Shown: positions 25,420 to 34,409, counted from the stretch's first letter. The stretch: 64,000 nt of DNA from Palsa-504 sp963756575 (GCA_963756575.1 CAVWOM010000011.1:186001-250000), one strand, 5' to 3'. Numbers and translations are program-made. The notes: a model not told the origin generated them from the letters alone.

Positions 25420-26430
25420 TCAATCGGGGAAGGACCGGGGTAGTCCGAAGCGCGTCATGACGTTGGTACTGAAGCTGGTGATGGCGGCGATGTGGTCGCC
25501 GGCGGTGGTGATGACCAGGAGGCAGTAGGCGCGGTAGACGCTGGCGTGGGGGTCGGCCAGGTACAAGCCGAAGGCGGGCTGGCCGTTGGCGCGAGTGGGT
25601 ACCACGCGGTAGGCGCGGCCGGGGCGGAAGGTGACGGTGGCGTAGAGGCGCCGGGCTGATTCGATGCCGCGGTATTCCAGCATGGCCGGGGGCATGGAGA
25701 GCCTCACGTCGGTGACGAGCAATTCGATCAGGGCGTCCAGGTCGGCGCGTTCCAGGGCGCCGGTGAACCGGGCCACGAGCCGCTGTTCGGCGGCGGTGTC
25801 GGGCTGGCGTGCGGGCCCGGTACTACCGGAGCCGGCGAGGTGGCTGTCGACGGTGGCGCGGGCGCGTTTGAGGGCGCTCTGTACGGCTTCGTTGGTGGTG
25901 CCGAGCATCTGGGCGACCTCGGCGGCGTGGTAGCCCAGGACGTCGCGGAGGACGAGCGCGGCGCGCTGGCGCGGGGGCAGCAGTTGCAGGGCCGTGATGA
26001 AGGCCAGCGAGATGGCCTCGGTGGTCTCGTAACGGGCCTCCGGCCCAGGGCGCTGGTCGAGCAGGACGTCGGGGTAGGGCTCCAGCCAGGGCGGGGCGTC
26101 GCCGGCGCCGGTGGGTTCGGGCAGGGTGACCTCGGGCAGCGGGGGAGCGATGCGAGGGCGCCGGCTGCTGGCCCGCAACATGCTCAGGCACCGGTTGGTC
26201 GCGATCTGGTACAGCCAGGTCCGGAGCGAGGACCGCTGGCCGAACTCGCCGAGGTTACGCCAGGCCGACACGAGGGTCTCCTGGAGCGCGTCCTCGGCGT
26301 CCTGCAGCGATCCCAGGATGCGGTAGCAGTGCACCTGCAACTCGTGGGAGTGGCCCTGGACCAGGTCGCGGAACGCGTCGTGGTCGCCGGCCCGAGCCCG
26401 GGTGATCAGGTCCGTCGTGTCCAGCTCCAT
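25420..26430 (-). CDS. ECF sigma factor with SnoaL-like C-terminal domain
   Basis: 336 residues. Sigma region 2: LQVHCYRILGSLQDAEDALQ, then WRNLGEFGQRSSLRTWLYQI; region 4: LPPRQRAALVLRDVLGYHAA and the HTH MLGTTNEAVQSALKRAR. The C-terminal ~130 residues are an NTF2/SnoaL-like domain, typical of SigG/SigJ-like ECF groups in which that domain modulates activity in place of a classical anti-sigma factor. Divergent YCII and efflux genes are likely targets. Confidence 0.92.
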   Translation of the reverse strand: MELDTTDLITRARAGDHDAFRDLVQGHSHELQVHCYRILGSLQDAEDALQETLVSAWRNLGEFGQRSSLRTWLYQIATNRCLSMLRASSRRPRIAPPLPEVTLPEPTGAGDAPPWLEPYPDVLLDQRPGPEARYETTEAISLAFITALQLLPPRQRAALVLRDVLGYHAAEVAQMLGTTNEAVQSALKRARATVDSHLAGSGSTGPARQPDTAAEQRLVARFTGALERADLDALIELLVTDVRLSMPPAMLEYRGIESARRLYATVTFRPGRAYRVVPTRANGQPAFGLYLADPHASVYRAYCLLVITTAGDHIAAITSFSTNVMTRFGLPRSFPD

Positions 26431-26615
26431 CGGCCTGCATCCTCGCTTTCTTCTTTCCGCCGGGCTCGTTCGGCTCGGCCAACCATAAAGACGCCGTCGG
26501 CCGGACGGATTGGGCGGCGTCGCGCCGACCAATTCCGGGCGGGCGGCGGCATCTACCCGGTTGGAGGCGCTCCCAGTCCGGGGCGCGCCCCGGAACAGAA
26601 AAGGAATCACAGATC

Positions 26616-26915
26616 ATGGCCACGTACGTTTTCTCCTTCCGTGTGCCCGCCGGCTACGCGCCCGACGCCGGGACGCCGGCCGAGTGGCGGGCCTGGTTCG
26701 GCGGGCTGGGCTCGGCCCTGGTGGACGTCGGCCACGCGGTGACCGAGTACGCCTCGGTCGGCGAGGTCGGCGGCAGCGGCTCCCGGATGATCGCCTACTC
26801 GGTGGTATCCGCCGAGGACATGGACTCCGCGCTGGCGCTGGCCAAGGACTGCCCGGTGCTGCGGGTCGGCGGCGGGGTCGAGGTCGGCCCGGTGATGGAA
26901 GCCGCCGGATCATGA
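26616..26915 (+). CDS. YCII-like/DGPF family small protein
   Basis: 99 residues: YVFSFRVPAGYAPDAGTPAE, WRAWFGGLGSALVDVGHAVT, SGSRMIAYSVVSAEDMDSAL, KDCPVLRVGGGVEVGPVME. This is the YCII-like ferredoxin-fold pattern that commonly accompanies ECF sigma genes. It overlaps the following efflux gene by ATGA at 26912. Confidence 0.85.
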   Translation: MATYVFSFRVPAGYAPDAGTPAEWRAWFGGLGSALVDVGHAVTEYASVGEVGGSGSRMIAYSVVSAEDMDSALALAKDCPVLRVGGGVEVGPVMEAAGS

Positions 26916-26993
26916 GCGACGTCATGACCAGATCGAACGGGGTCGTTCCTGGCGACCGCGCGCGGCAAGGTCACGCTGGCGCTGCTGTGCGCG

Positions 26994-28394
26994 GTGACGT
27001 TCCTGGACGTCATGGACGGCGCGATCGTCAACGTCGCGCTGCCGACCATCCGTCACCATCTGGGGTTCTCGGTGCAGAACCTGCAGTGGGTGGTCAGCGG
27101 CTACCTGATCACCTACGGCGGGTTCCTGCTGCTGGGCGGCCGGGCCGCGGACCTGCTGGGACGCCGGCGGCTGCTGATCGCCGGGACCGCGCTGTTCGCG
27201 GTCTCCTCGCTGGCCTGCGGGCTGGCCGGCAACCAGGGGCTGCTGGTCGGCGCCCGGCTCGCCCAGGGGCTCGGGGCGGCGATGATGTCCCCGGCCGCGC
27301 TGTCCATCCTGACCACCACCTTCGCCGGCTCCGACCGGCACAAGGCGCTGGGCGTGTGGGCCGGGATCAGCGGGATGGCCACGGCGGTCGGGCTGTTCTT
27401 CGGCGGGCTGATCACCGAGGACCTCGGCTGGCGCTGGGTGTTCCTCGTGAACCTCCCGCTGAGTGCGCTGGTGCTGTTCGGGGCGTTCCGGATCCTGGCG
27501 GCCGACCGCGGCCGGTCCGGGCCGGGCGGTTTCGACGCGGTCGGCGCGGTGCTGGTCACCGCCAGCATGCTGGCGCTGATCTTCACGCTGGTGAAGGCGC
27601 CGGACGTGGGCTGGGCCGCGGGCCGCACCATCGGCGGGCTGGCCGCCTCGGCGGTGCTGATGGCCGCGTTCGTGGTCAACGAGCAGCGGCGCGGCCACCC
27701 GCTGGTCCCGCTGTCGATCTTCCGGATCAAGGGCCTGGCCGCGGCCGATGCCACCCAGGTGATCGCCTGGGCCGGGTTCTACTCGATGTTCTTCTTCGTC
27801 ACCCTGTACATGCAGAACGTCCTGGGCTTCTCCCAGCTGCAGTCCGGGCTCGCGTATGTGCCGGTGAGCGCCGGCATCGGGGTCGGCTCGACCGTGGCGA
27901 CGAAGCTGTTCGTCCGGACCGGTACCCGCCCGGTTATCGTCTCCGGTGCGCTGCTCGCCGCCGGCGGCATCTTGTGGCTGTCCCGCATCCCGGCCGATGG
28001 CACCTATCTCGGCAACCTGCTCGCCCCGCTGGTGATCATGGGGACCGGGCTGGGGCTGCTGTACGCCGGCGTGCAGACGGCCGCGAACGCGGGCGTGCCG
28101 CAGGAGCAGGCCGGATTGGCCGCGGCCCTGATCACCGCCTCTTTCCAGCTCGGGTCGGCGCTGGGCCTGGCGGTGTTCAGCGGCATCGCGGCCAGCCGCA
28201 CCAGCCACCTGCTGGCCGCCCGCACCCCGCCCCCGGAGGCACTCACCGCCGGCTTCCAGCGGGCCCTGCTCGTCAGCGCCCTCTGCCTGGTGGCCGCCGG
28301 AGCCATCGCGCTGCGCGCCGCCAACACCCGCGGCCAGCCCGCCGCCAGACCGGAACCCCAGCCGAACCTGGAACCCTCCTACGACCCCGCATAA
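26994..28394 (+). CDS. MFS drug efflux transporter (DHA2/EmrB-type), 5' frameshift
   Basis: 466 residues in this frame, about 14 membrane helices. Motif A GGRAADLLGRRRLLIAG, motif C-type GLFFGGLITEDLGWRWVFLVN and DVMDGAIVNVALPTI (motif D1) identify the 14-TM DHA2 class, which exports drugs by proton antiport. The first half of TM1 lies upstream of GTG 26994 without a start in frame. The proper start appears to be ATG 26912 or 26924 (MTRSNG), overlapping the YCII stop; reaching this frame requires removing one base near the G4 run 26939-26942. Mutation or sequencing error is undecided. Confidence 0.85.
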   Translation: MTFLDVMDGAIVNVALPTIRHHLGFSVQNLQWVVSGYLITYGGFLLLGGRAADLLGRRRLLIAGTALFAVSSLACGLAGNQGLLVGARLAQGLGAAMMSPAALSILTTTFAGSDRHKALGVWAGISGMATAVGLFFGGLITEDLGWRWVFLVNLPLSALVLFGAFRILAADRGRSGPGGFDAVGAVLVTASMLALIFTLVKAPDVGWAAGRTIGGLAASAVLMAAFVVNEQRRGHPLVPLSIFRIKGLAAADATQVIAWAGFYSMFFFVTLYMQNVLGFSQLQSGLAYVPVSAGIGVGSTVATKLFVRTGTRPVIVSGALLAAGGILWLSRIPADGTYLGNLLAPLVIMGTGLGLLYAGVQTAANAGVPQEQAGLAAALITASFQLGSALGLAVFSGIAASRTSHLLAARTPPPEALTAGFQRALLVSALCLVAAGAIALRAANTRGQPAARPEPQPNLEPSYDPA

Positions 28395-28407
28395 CCCAGC
28401 ACGACGA

Positions 28408-28442
28408 AATCCCGGGATGGCGTTGGACGCCATCCCGGGATT
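28408..28442. terminator. bidirectional hairpin terminator
   Basis: AATCCCGGGATGGCG, a five-base loop, then the exact reverse complement CGCCATCCCGGGATT: a perfect 15-bp stem between two convergent genes. Confidence 0.85.
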
Positions 28443-28458
28443 CGCCTAACTGCGGCGG

Positions 28459-29193
28459 TCAGCTGACCAGCGTGATCAGGTCGAGCGCGATCTCCCCGGG
28501 ATCGGTCACGGCGTCGAACGAGACCACGGCGACGTGCGCCTTCCCGAACTTGTCCTGGGCCAGGTTCTTCCTCGCCGCCTGCCGGTAAGCGGCCAGGGTG
28601 GCGTCGTGCTTGCGGCCGTGGCCCACGATCGCGACCACGAACACGCGCTTGGCGGTCGCCTTCTCCAGCACCGGCTCGAATTCCCGCCAGTCGTCGGCCT
28701 CGCCGTCGGTGACCACGAGGGTGAGCATGACCGGCTGCTCGTCGGGATCCCGGTCGCCGAACTCCTCGTCGTAGTCCGCCAGCGCCGCCTTCCAGGCCGG
28801 CATGATGTAGGTCTTGCCGCCCCACTTGATCTCGCCGAGCCTGCGCTGCAGATTGCTGGTGTTGAGGTCGCCGATCTCGACATGCCGGTTGCCGAACCCG
28901 TGCGTCATCAGCCCCCCGAGCTCGTCACTGCCGTCGGCCTGCTCGGCGGCGGCCTCGCTGTCCTCCCGCTCCAGAACCCGGACCAGGCCGTGCAGCGCCT
29001 CGATGACGATGGCCCGGCGGCTGCCGGCATCGGGCCATTCGGGGCCGAACTCGTCCGCCGCCCCCCAGTTCATGCTGGTCGACAGGTCCAGCAGGAGGAC
29101 CGGTTCCCTCTTGCGGTTGGCCGAGACCGCCGGGCGGATCTCACTGCGCGGCGTGCGGTTCGGGCCGCCCGTTTCTGCCCTCGCGTCGTTCAC
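28459..29193 (-). CDS. VWA-domain protein (possible separate product)
   Basis: 244 residues from GTG 29193. The MIDAS motif is DLSTSMNW (DxSxS-type), with a second acidic site at VTDGEAD; PVLLLDLSTS, KTYIMPAWKAALADYDEEFG and AKRVFVVAIVGHG resemble TerY-like/tellurium-resistance VWA proteins. A metal-dependent protein-binding role is expected. It shares its frame with the upstream transporter; the strong ribosome binding site favours independent translation. Confidence 0.8.
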   Translation of the reverse strand: MNDARAETGGPNRTPRSEIRPAVSANRKREPVLLLDLSTSMNWGAADEFGPEWPDAGSRRAIVIEALHGLVRVLEREDSEAAAEQADGSDELGGLMTHGFGNRHVEIGDLNTSNLQRRLGEIKWGGKTYIMPAWKAALADYDEEFGDRDPDEQPVMLTLVVTDGEADDWREFEPVLEKATAKRVFVVAIVGHGRKHDATLAAYRQAARKNLAQDKFGKAHVAVVSFDAVTDPGEIALDLITLVS

Positions 29194-30732
29194 GACCGTT
29201 CCCTTTCCGCCGGCATCCGCTTTCCTGGTCTGTGCCGACACTTTGCCACGCCCGCCCCGGTACCGGCATCCCGGACGACGCGCTAAGACGAGATCCCGGC
29301 CGGGCGCACGGCCGGCCTCGGTGTCCTGCGGCGCCACCTCGACGTCCTTCCCGATCGGGTCCCACTTGATCAGCAAGACGAACAGCAGCCCGATGAGCGG
29401 CGCCAGCGCGATGTACCCGATCGTGGCCCGCTGCCCCACGGCCGACAGCAGCACCGGGAACGCGTAGGCCCCGATGATCCCGCCTACCCGCGTGATGGCC
29501 TGGGTGTACCCGCCGCTGATGCCCCGGATGTTCGTCGGGTAGGACAGCGACCCCATCGCGGTGCCCGCGTAGCCGGGCCCGAAGTTGTGCCCGGCGTAGA
29601 AGATCCAGATCAGGCCCGTGGCCACCGGGATGGCGAGCAGCGGATAGGCCCCGCTGATAACCGCCAGGCAGCCGAACGTGACGGCGAAGCCGATGATCGC
29701 CAGGCGACGTATGCCCAGCCGCTGGACGTTCATCACGCAAAGGACCGCCCCGATGACCCCGAACGTGTTGGCCACAGCCGACAGCAGCAGCACAAGCTCG
29801 ACCCGGTTGCCGAGCAGGGCCGTGAGGATCTTCGGCGTGTAAAGGGAGATCCCGTAGAACTCCACCGCCTGCGTCACCACCAAGATGCTGACCAGCAGCG
29901 TCCTGATCCCGTACGGCGTCTTGAAGAGCTCCAGGATCGCCCCCGGCCGCACGACCGCCCGCCGGGCCTGCTCCTGGTCCTGTCGCTGGTCCGGCTCGAC
30001 CACGATCTCGTCCGCGTAATACGTCTTCTTGATGATGTCGGCGGCGTCGTCCAGGCTCTCGTGGGCGGCCGACCACATCGGGCTCTCCGACGTGTAGAAG
30101 AACCGCAGCACGAGGACGATGACGGCCGGAATCGCGCCCAGGCCGATGGCGTACCGCCAGAGCGAATCGCCCACCCCCGCCGCGTAGACACCGATCATGA
30201 CCAGGAACAGGACCACCGAGGCGCCCGTCGACATGACCTGCGCCAGCATCACGTTGCGGCCCTTGGCGCTGATCGCGTTGAACTCGGCGATAAAGGCCAG
30301 CGCGACCGGCACGTCCATGCCGACCGCGACGCCCATCATGAGCCGCCAGAACCAGAAAAGCTCCACGTTCGGCGCCGTCGCGGACAAGATCGTGACGAAG
30401 AACAGCAAGACGAGGTCGAACAGGAACATCTTCCGGCGCCCCAGCCGGTCGGTGAAGTAACCGCCGATGAGGCCGCCCACGAGGGCACCGATGAGCACCG
30501 CCGCGCTGAGGAAGGGCAGGCTCTGGAACCCGAAGTTCGAATGCGCGTTGAGGTGGAACGTGTGACTGATCTGGACGGTGCCGATCCCGAAGCTGCCCAG
30601 ATCCCAGCCGTCCAGGAAGATGCTGCCCAGGGCCACCGCGGCCACCATGGTCGCCCGGCGCGGCCTGCGCCGGCCCGAGTTGATCAGCGAGTAGACGTCA
30701 CCGGGATTACGAAGCACAAGGGCCGGGGCCAT
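28459..30732 (-). CDS. MFS transporter reading in frame into a VWA domain
   Basis: 757 residues without a stop. Residues 1-~480 are a 12-TM MFS protein of the sugar/metabolite:H+ symporter type (LDGWDLGSFGIGTVQISHTF, GGYFTDRLGRRKMF, WRLMMGVAVGMDVPVALAFI, KWDPIGKD). After ~35 basic linker residues, residues ~514-757 are a von Willebrand factor A domain. Such a fusion is not one I know. An internal GTG at 29193 with GGAAAGGGA upstream could start the VWA protein separately, so the transporter may simply have lost its stop codon. Confidence 0.75.
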   Translation of the reverse strand: MAPALVLRNPGDVYSLINSGRRRPRRATMVAAVALGSIFLDGWDLGSFGIGTVQISHTFHLNAHSNFGFQSLPFLSAAVLIGALVGGLIGGYFTDRLGRRKMFLFDLVLLFFVTILSATAPNVELFWFWRLMMGVAVGMDVPVALAFIAEFNAISAKGRNVMLAQVMSTGASVVLFLVMIGVYAAGVGDSLWRYAIGLGAIPAVIVLVLRFFYTSESPMWSAAHESLDDAADIIKKTYYADEIVVEPDQRQDQEQARRAVVRPGAILELFKTPYGIRTLLVSILVVTQAVEFYGISLYTPKILTALLGNRVELVLLLSAVANTFGVIGAVLCVMNVQRLGIRRLAIIGFAVTFGCLAVISGAYPLLAIPVATGLIWIFYAGHNFGPGYAGTAMGSLSYPTNIRGISGGYTQAITRVGGIIGAYAFPVLLSAVGQRATIGYIALAPLIGLLFVLLIKWDPIGKDVEVAPQDTEAGRAPGRDLVLARRPGCRYRGGRGKVSAQTRKADAGGKGTVVNDARAETGGPNRTPRSEIRPAVSANRKREPVLLLDLSTSMNWGAADEFGPEWPDAGSRRAIVIEALHGLVRVLEREDSEAAAEQADGSDELGGLMTHGFGNRHVEIGDLNTSNLQRRLGEIKWGGKTYIMPAWKAALADYDEEFGDRDPDEQPVMLTLVVTDGEADDWREFEPVLEKATAKRVFVVAIVGHGRKHDATLAAYRQAARKNLAQDKFGKAHVAVVSFDAVTDPGEIALDLITLVS

Positions 30733-30822
30733 GGCACGGTCTCCTCTCCGTCCTCCGTGCGCTTCTGCCCCCGGGCGCCGCAGCCATGCCGTCTGCCGCC
30801 GTCCGCGCCTCAGGCGCTCATG

Positions 30823-31891
30823 TCACCCGGCCGCTTGCTGATGGTAGTAACGGGCCACGGCATGAAACGCCTCCTTGGGTTCCCAGCCGACGTCGGGATA
30901 CGTCGTGCCGTGCTGGCCGCGCGGCAGGGCGCGGACGATGCTGAGCGCCGTGGCGTCGAGGTCGCGGCCCGGGTCCTCGCTGTAAGGCGCGAGGGGGAAG
31001 CTGAAGCTCATCACGAACGCCCGGTCGACGCCGGCCCGGCCGAGCAGCTCGAGCTGCTCGATGAGGAGCCTGGCCTGGGCCGGTTCATCCCGGGGATGTA
31101 CCGTCCGCACCCGCGGCCGGATGAGCCGCCGCACGACCGGCAGCTGCATGCCCAGCAGGGACAACGGGGCCGCGTTGAAGGTGCTGAGGAGCTTGGGGTC
31201 GTCACCGTCCCGGCAGGCCGCGAACCCGAGCTCGGTGACGGCCACCGGCTTCCCCGCGCCCTGGAGCTTACTGATCTTGGCCAGGTACTCCTCGGTGCTG
31301 CGGGCCTGCTGGCGGTAGTAGTTGACGCCGACGACGTCGAAGTGGTCCCAGTCGACCCGCTCGAACGGCAGCGCGCTGTAGCCGACCGGGCCGCCGTAGA
31401 CGCGGCGCACCGAGGCCGCCGCCTGCGCCAGGAACGCGCGCAGCGTGTCCTGCCCGGACAGCACGACCTGACGGAGGCGGGGCAGGCGGCTGCGCTGCGC
31501 CAGGGTGCGGCCCGGCACGATGCCGCGCATGAACAGGGTGAGCTCGTTGCCGACGCTGAAGGTCAGCCCGGCCCGGCCAGCGCCGCGCCAGCGGCTCGGC
31601 CGCGGCCGCCGCCGCGGTGAGATAGGACAGCGTCCGCCGGGGCGTGGCGTTCCACAGCTCAGGTCCCAGCCACACGCTGAGCCCGATGGACGCCGCGTAA
31701 TCGGCCGCGGCCAGCAGCCGGCGAGGGTCACGGCCGCCCAGCCGAACGGCGTTGGCGTGCAACCCCGTCCTGATGATGTCCAGTTCCCGGCGCATCAGCG
31801 CCTCCGTGTAGTCGGGCCGCCAGTTCATGGACAGCGACCCCATCGAACGCCCGACGTCGTAGACCACCCCGCGCTGCCGTATCACCGCCAC
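30823..31891 (-). pseudogene. TIM-barrel glycoside-hydrolase-like protein, frameshifted
   Basis: N-terminal frame: GVVYDVGRSMGSLSMNWRPD, LDIIRTGLHANAVRLGG, AADYAASIGLSVWLGPELWN. From about 31585 the protein continues in another frame: LTFSVGNELTLFMRG, FDVVGVNYYRQQ, GKPVAVTELGFAACRDG, to a stop at 30823. The Glu of GNEL and of VTELGF sit where clan GH-A enzymes have acid/base and nucleophile. The total length (~355) is normal if joined. GTG 31891 starts right beside the 44-bp palindrome. Substrate unknown. Confidence 0.65.
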
Positions 31892-31897
31892 GGCTCA

Positions 31898-31941
31898 TTC
31901 TGACAACCCCTAGTTGTCATGTCAACTAGGGGTTGTCAGAA
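31898..31941. promoter_or_regulatory. 44-bp perfect palindrome
   Basis: Arms TTCTGACAACCCCTAGTTG and its exact 19-nt complement flank a 6-nt centre. Each arm also nests a smaller TGACAA...TTGTCA dyad, so two regulator dimers could bind. It is immediately upstream of the glycosidase-like gene and likely controls it; it could also form a very stable hairpin. Confidence 0.75.
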
Positions 31942-32009
31942 CACTGTTCGCCCCGCGTCAAGGCAGGTACCAAGCGCGGCGCCGCGCGAAGGCCGAGCGC
32001 GAGCAGCAG

Positions 32010-32453
32010 TCAGCCGAACGCTACCGGCACCTCGTCATGTAAGACCTTGATGACGGTCACGTTCCGGCCGCACAGGGTGGCGATGTCTTCGGGGTCCGAC
32101 GTGAGGACGGTCACCGGGCCAGGCGCGGCCAAGGCTGTCGCGCTGAGCATCGCATCGATCGCATGCCGGTGACCGTGCAGACCGGCTTCGGCGAGGATGG
32201 CCGTTGCGCGGCGAGCGATCGGTTCGGTAACTGGTTCCACGACGACGCGGGACAGCGTCCACTCCAGCGCCGGCAGGCTGAGCCGCGGATGCGCCACTTC
32301 CACTACGGTGGCGGCACTAGTGATTACCCGCAGATCATCGGCCAGTGCCAGTGCCAGCCACTGGGTGACCTCCCGCGCTCGCAGAACCGCCTTCGCCAGT
32401 CCTTCACTGTCCAGCACAAGCGTGCCCGCCGGAGTGGCGGAAGCCCGGCTCAC
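32010..32453 (-). CDS. vapC: VapC-type PIN-domain toxin
   Basis: 147 residues. PIN acidic residues: Asp in LVLDSEGLAKA, Glu in VVEVAHPR, Asp in HAIDAML, Asp in TSDPEDIATL. VapC toxins cleave tRNA or rRNA. The GTG overlaps the antitoxin stop by four bases, the classical TA layout. Confidence 0.88.
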   Translation of the reverse strand: MSRASATPAGTLVLDSEGLAKAVLRAREVTQWLALALADDLRVITSAATVVEVAHPRLSLPALEWTLSRVVVEPVTEPIARRATAILAEAGLHGHRHAIDAMLSATALAAPGPVTVLTSDPEDIATLCGRNVTVIKVLHDEVPVAFG

Positions 32454-32713
32454 GCGGGCCGGGACTTGGGGCGACCTTGCTCGGTGCGCGCGCGCCGCAG
32501 TTCTTCACGCCGGGCGCGCACCTCTTCCTCAGTGACCGGACCGTGCTCGGCCTCCGCCACGGCGATCAGCTCGCTCAGGTCGTCCCGCTCAACCTGCCGG
32601 GCGACAGCCGCAGCGACGTAGCCTGACAAGCCCGACGGACCGCTGCGGGCGCGGGCCGCTTCCGCGATATCGCGAGGCATGGTAATCGAGTATTTTCCGG
32701 TAGGCTCACTCAT
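32450..32713 (-). CDS. vapB: VapB-type antitoxin
   Basis: 87 residues. The N-terminal ITMPRDIAEAARAR then SGLSGYVAAAVARQVERDDL is a ribbon-helix-helix pattern; the charged C-terminus (EEEVRARREELRRARTEQ) would wrap the toxin. AAGGAG precedes the ATG. Should repress its own promoter together with VapC. Confidence 0.85.
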   Translation of the reverse strand: MSEPTGKYSITMPRDIAEAARARSGPSGLSGYVAAAVARQVERDDLSELIAVAEAEHGPVTEEEVRARREELRRARTEQGRPKSRPA

Positions 32714-32762
32714 GCTCCTTATCCTACCAAAAGTATTCCTCGAGGCGGGATCGGGGTTTCCC

Positions 32763-34037
32763 TCACCGACCTCTTGCCGCCCTGAGCGGGCTCTTCATCG
32801 TGGCCATCACGGCGTACTGGCAGCACGTAGTGCTAGATGACCGTACGTGCCCGGTGGTGACCTGGTACGCCCACATCCGCTCACCGGGGCCCTGGTAGAA
32901 CAGCCACGAGCTATCGGCTGACCATGCGGTCACCGACAGCAGGAACGCAGCCGACGACGGGACCGCCGTCGCCTGCATGTTCCCGCCGGTCAGGTGAAGA
33001 ACGAAGGTGCGGGCGACGCCCTGGCTTTCCGGCGGAACCACCGCCTCGGCCGCCATCACCTGGCCTGACGGCGCTATCTCGCTGGCCGACCAGGTCCAGT
33101 TACCTCCGTGGGTCGGTACCCATCCGGCCGTTCCCGGCGGCGCCGCGAACGAGCGGAGCCTTCCGGTGACGACGTCCAGCACCCGCAGCGTGCGGCAGGC
33201 GTAGTAGCCGAAATTACCCCCGTAGCCGAGGTTCTGCGCCGTTGACGGGTTCACGCAGTCACCGCCGTAGGCGACGAGGTGCGGGCTGACCGCGAAGCCC
33301 TCGGCGGACGACGAATACGGCAGCGCTTTGGGCGCGGTACCGGGAGTCCATAGCCAGAAGGGGCCAGCCACTTCGCCACGCGGCTCCAGCAGCAGGCCCG
33401 CGTCCGTTCCGGCGATCAGCTGAGTTCCCCTGGGCAGCGTGACCGCCGGGCCAGGCCGCCCGCCGGCCACCGGGACGGACCGCACCGTGACCACGGCGGC
33501 GCTGGCCTGGTAGGAGCCGTACTCGAGCCAGACATCGCCAGGCGCGGCCGACGCGGCGAAAGCCAGCGTGTTCCCGAGTACCCGCGTCTTGCCGGTCACG
33601 GCATCGGTGGCCCGGACGCCGTTGTTCGTGACATAGACGATCTCGCCGTCCACCAGCATGATCGGCTGATACTCGCCCGGGTCGGCGGCCGGAGCCTCCT
33701 GCCTGAGCTTTCCGGTACGCAGGTTGTCCAGGTAGACCGCGCCCTCCTGCTGCGGGCCGGCCGGCCACATCAGCACCGTCGTGTCGGTGCTCACGGGAAT
33801 AGGGCCGGGTCCGTGCGGTCGGTGCCCGGTGGCGGCCCTCGGCCGGGGCTGGCTCGCCGGGTGGGGTCGACTGGGTCCGCGAAGACCGGCCAGCGCGCCC
33901 AGCGCCGCGGCCAGCACGACCGCCACCGCGACACCGGTCGCGGCGTAACGCCTGCGCTGGCGCCGCCGCGCCTCCTTGATGATCGCCTCGGCTTCTGCGT
34001 CGGGGCCGGATGCGGGCACCACGACCGTGTTCTTCAT
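32763..34037 (-). CDS. membrane-anchored beta-propeller-like protein
   Basis: 424 residues. A cytoplasmic basic stretch (ARRRQRRRYAATG) precedes one TM helix (VAVAVVLAAALGALAGL), then a Pro-rich linker and an outside domain of repeating strands (GAVYLDNLRTGKL, IVYVTNNGVRATDAVTGKTR, TLRVLDVVTGRLRSF, WSADSSWLFYQGPGERMWAY), TolB/WD-like. Cysteine pairs suggest disulfides. It follows a GntR regulator by nine bases in the same operon. Function unknown. Confidence 0.75.
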   Translation of the reverse strand: MKNTVVVPASGPDAEAEAIIKEARRRQRRRYAATGVAVAVVLAAALGALAGLRGPSRPHPASQPRPRAATGHRPHGPGPIPVSTDTTVLMWPAGPQQEGAVYLDNLRTGKLRQEAPAADPGEYQPIMLVDGEIVYVTNNGVRATDAVTGKTRVLGNTLAFAASAAPGDVWLEYGSYQASAAVVTVRSVPVAGGRPGPAVTLPRGTQLIAGTDAGLLLEPRGEVAGPFWLWTPGTAPKALPYSSSAEGFAVSPHLVAYGGDCVNPSTAQNLGYGGNFGYYACRTLRVLDVVTGRLRSFAAPPGTAGWVPTHGGNWTWSASEIAPSGQVMAAEAVVPPESQGVARTFVLHLTGGNMQATAVPSSAAFLLSVTAWSADSSWLFYQGPGERMWAYQVTTGHVRSSSTTCCQYAVMATMKSPLRAARGR

Positions 34038-34046
34038 GACCGGCTC

Positions 34047-34409
34047 CTATGACACCTGCGCGATGATCTCTGCCAGCTCTTCTGGCCGGTACCCGCACCG
34101 CTGGGCCAGCGCGACCAGTTCGCGCGCCTTGGCCACCACGGCGCTTCGCTCCGGCCCGATGCCGCTCACCGTCACTCCCCGCCCGCGCCGGAACTCGACC
34201 AGGCCCTCGTCCCGCAGCGTACGCAGCCCCCGGAACACCGTGTTGGCGTTGACGCCGAGCACCGCCGCGAGGTCCCTGGCGGGAGGCAGCCGCTCGCCCG
34301 CGCGCGCCTCGCCGTCAGCTATCGCACGCCGGATTGCCGCCGCGACCTGCTCGTGCAGCGGTACCGGGCTCGAGTGGTCAATCTCCACTGTCGGCCTGGT
34401 GCTACTCAC
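34047..34409 (-). CDS. GntR-family (YtrA-like) regulator
   Basis: 120 residues, the usual short YtrA size: PVPLHEQVAAAIRRAIADGE, RLPPARDLAAVLGVNANTVF, RGLRTLRDEGLVEFRRGRGV, then a short helical tail EELAEIIAQV. GTG 34409 lies a few bases after TATAGT, so the message is near leaderless. It probably regulates itself and the propeller gene. Confidence 0.88.
   Translation of the reverse strand: MSSTRPTVEIDHSSPVPLHEQVAAAIRRAIADGEARAGERLPPARDLAAVLGVNANTVFRGLRTLRDEGLVEFRRGRGVTVSGIGPERSAVVAKARELVALAQRCGYRPEELAEIIAQVS

Noticed and set aside
26922..28433. Minus-strand open frame opposite the efflux transporter
   Set aside because: Gln/Gly/His-rich shadow of a high-GC gene; the plus strand has the complete MFS motif set.
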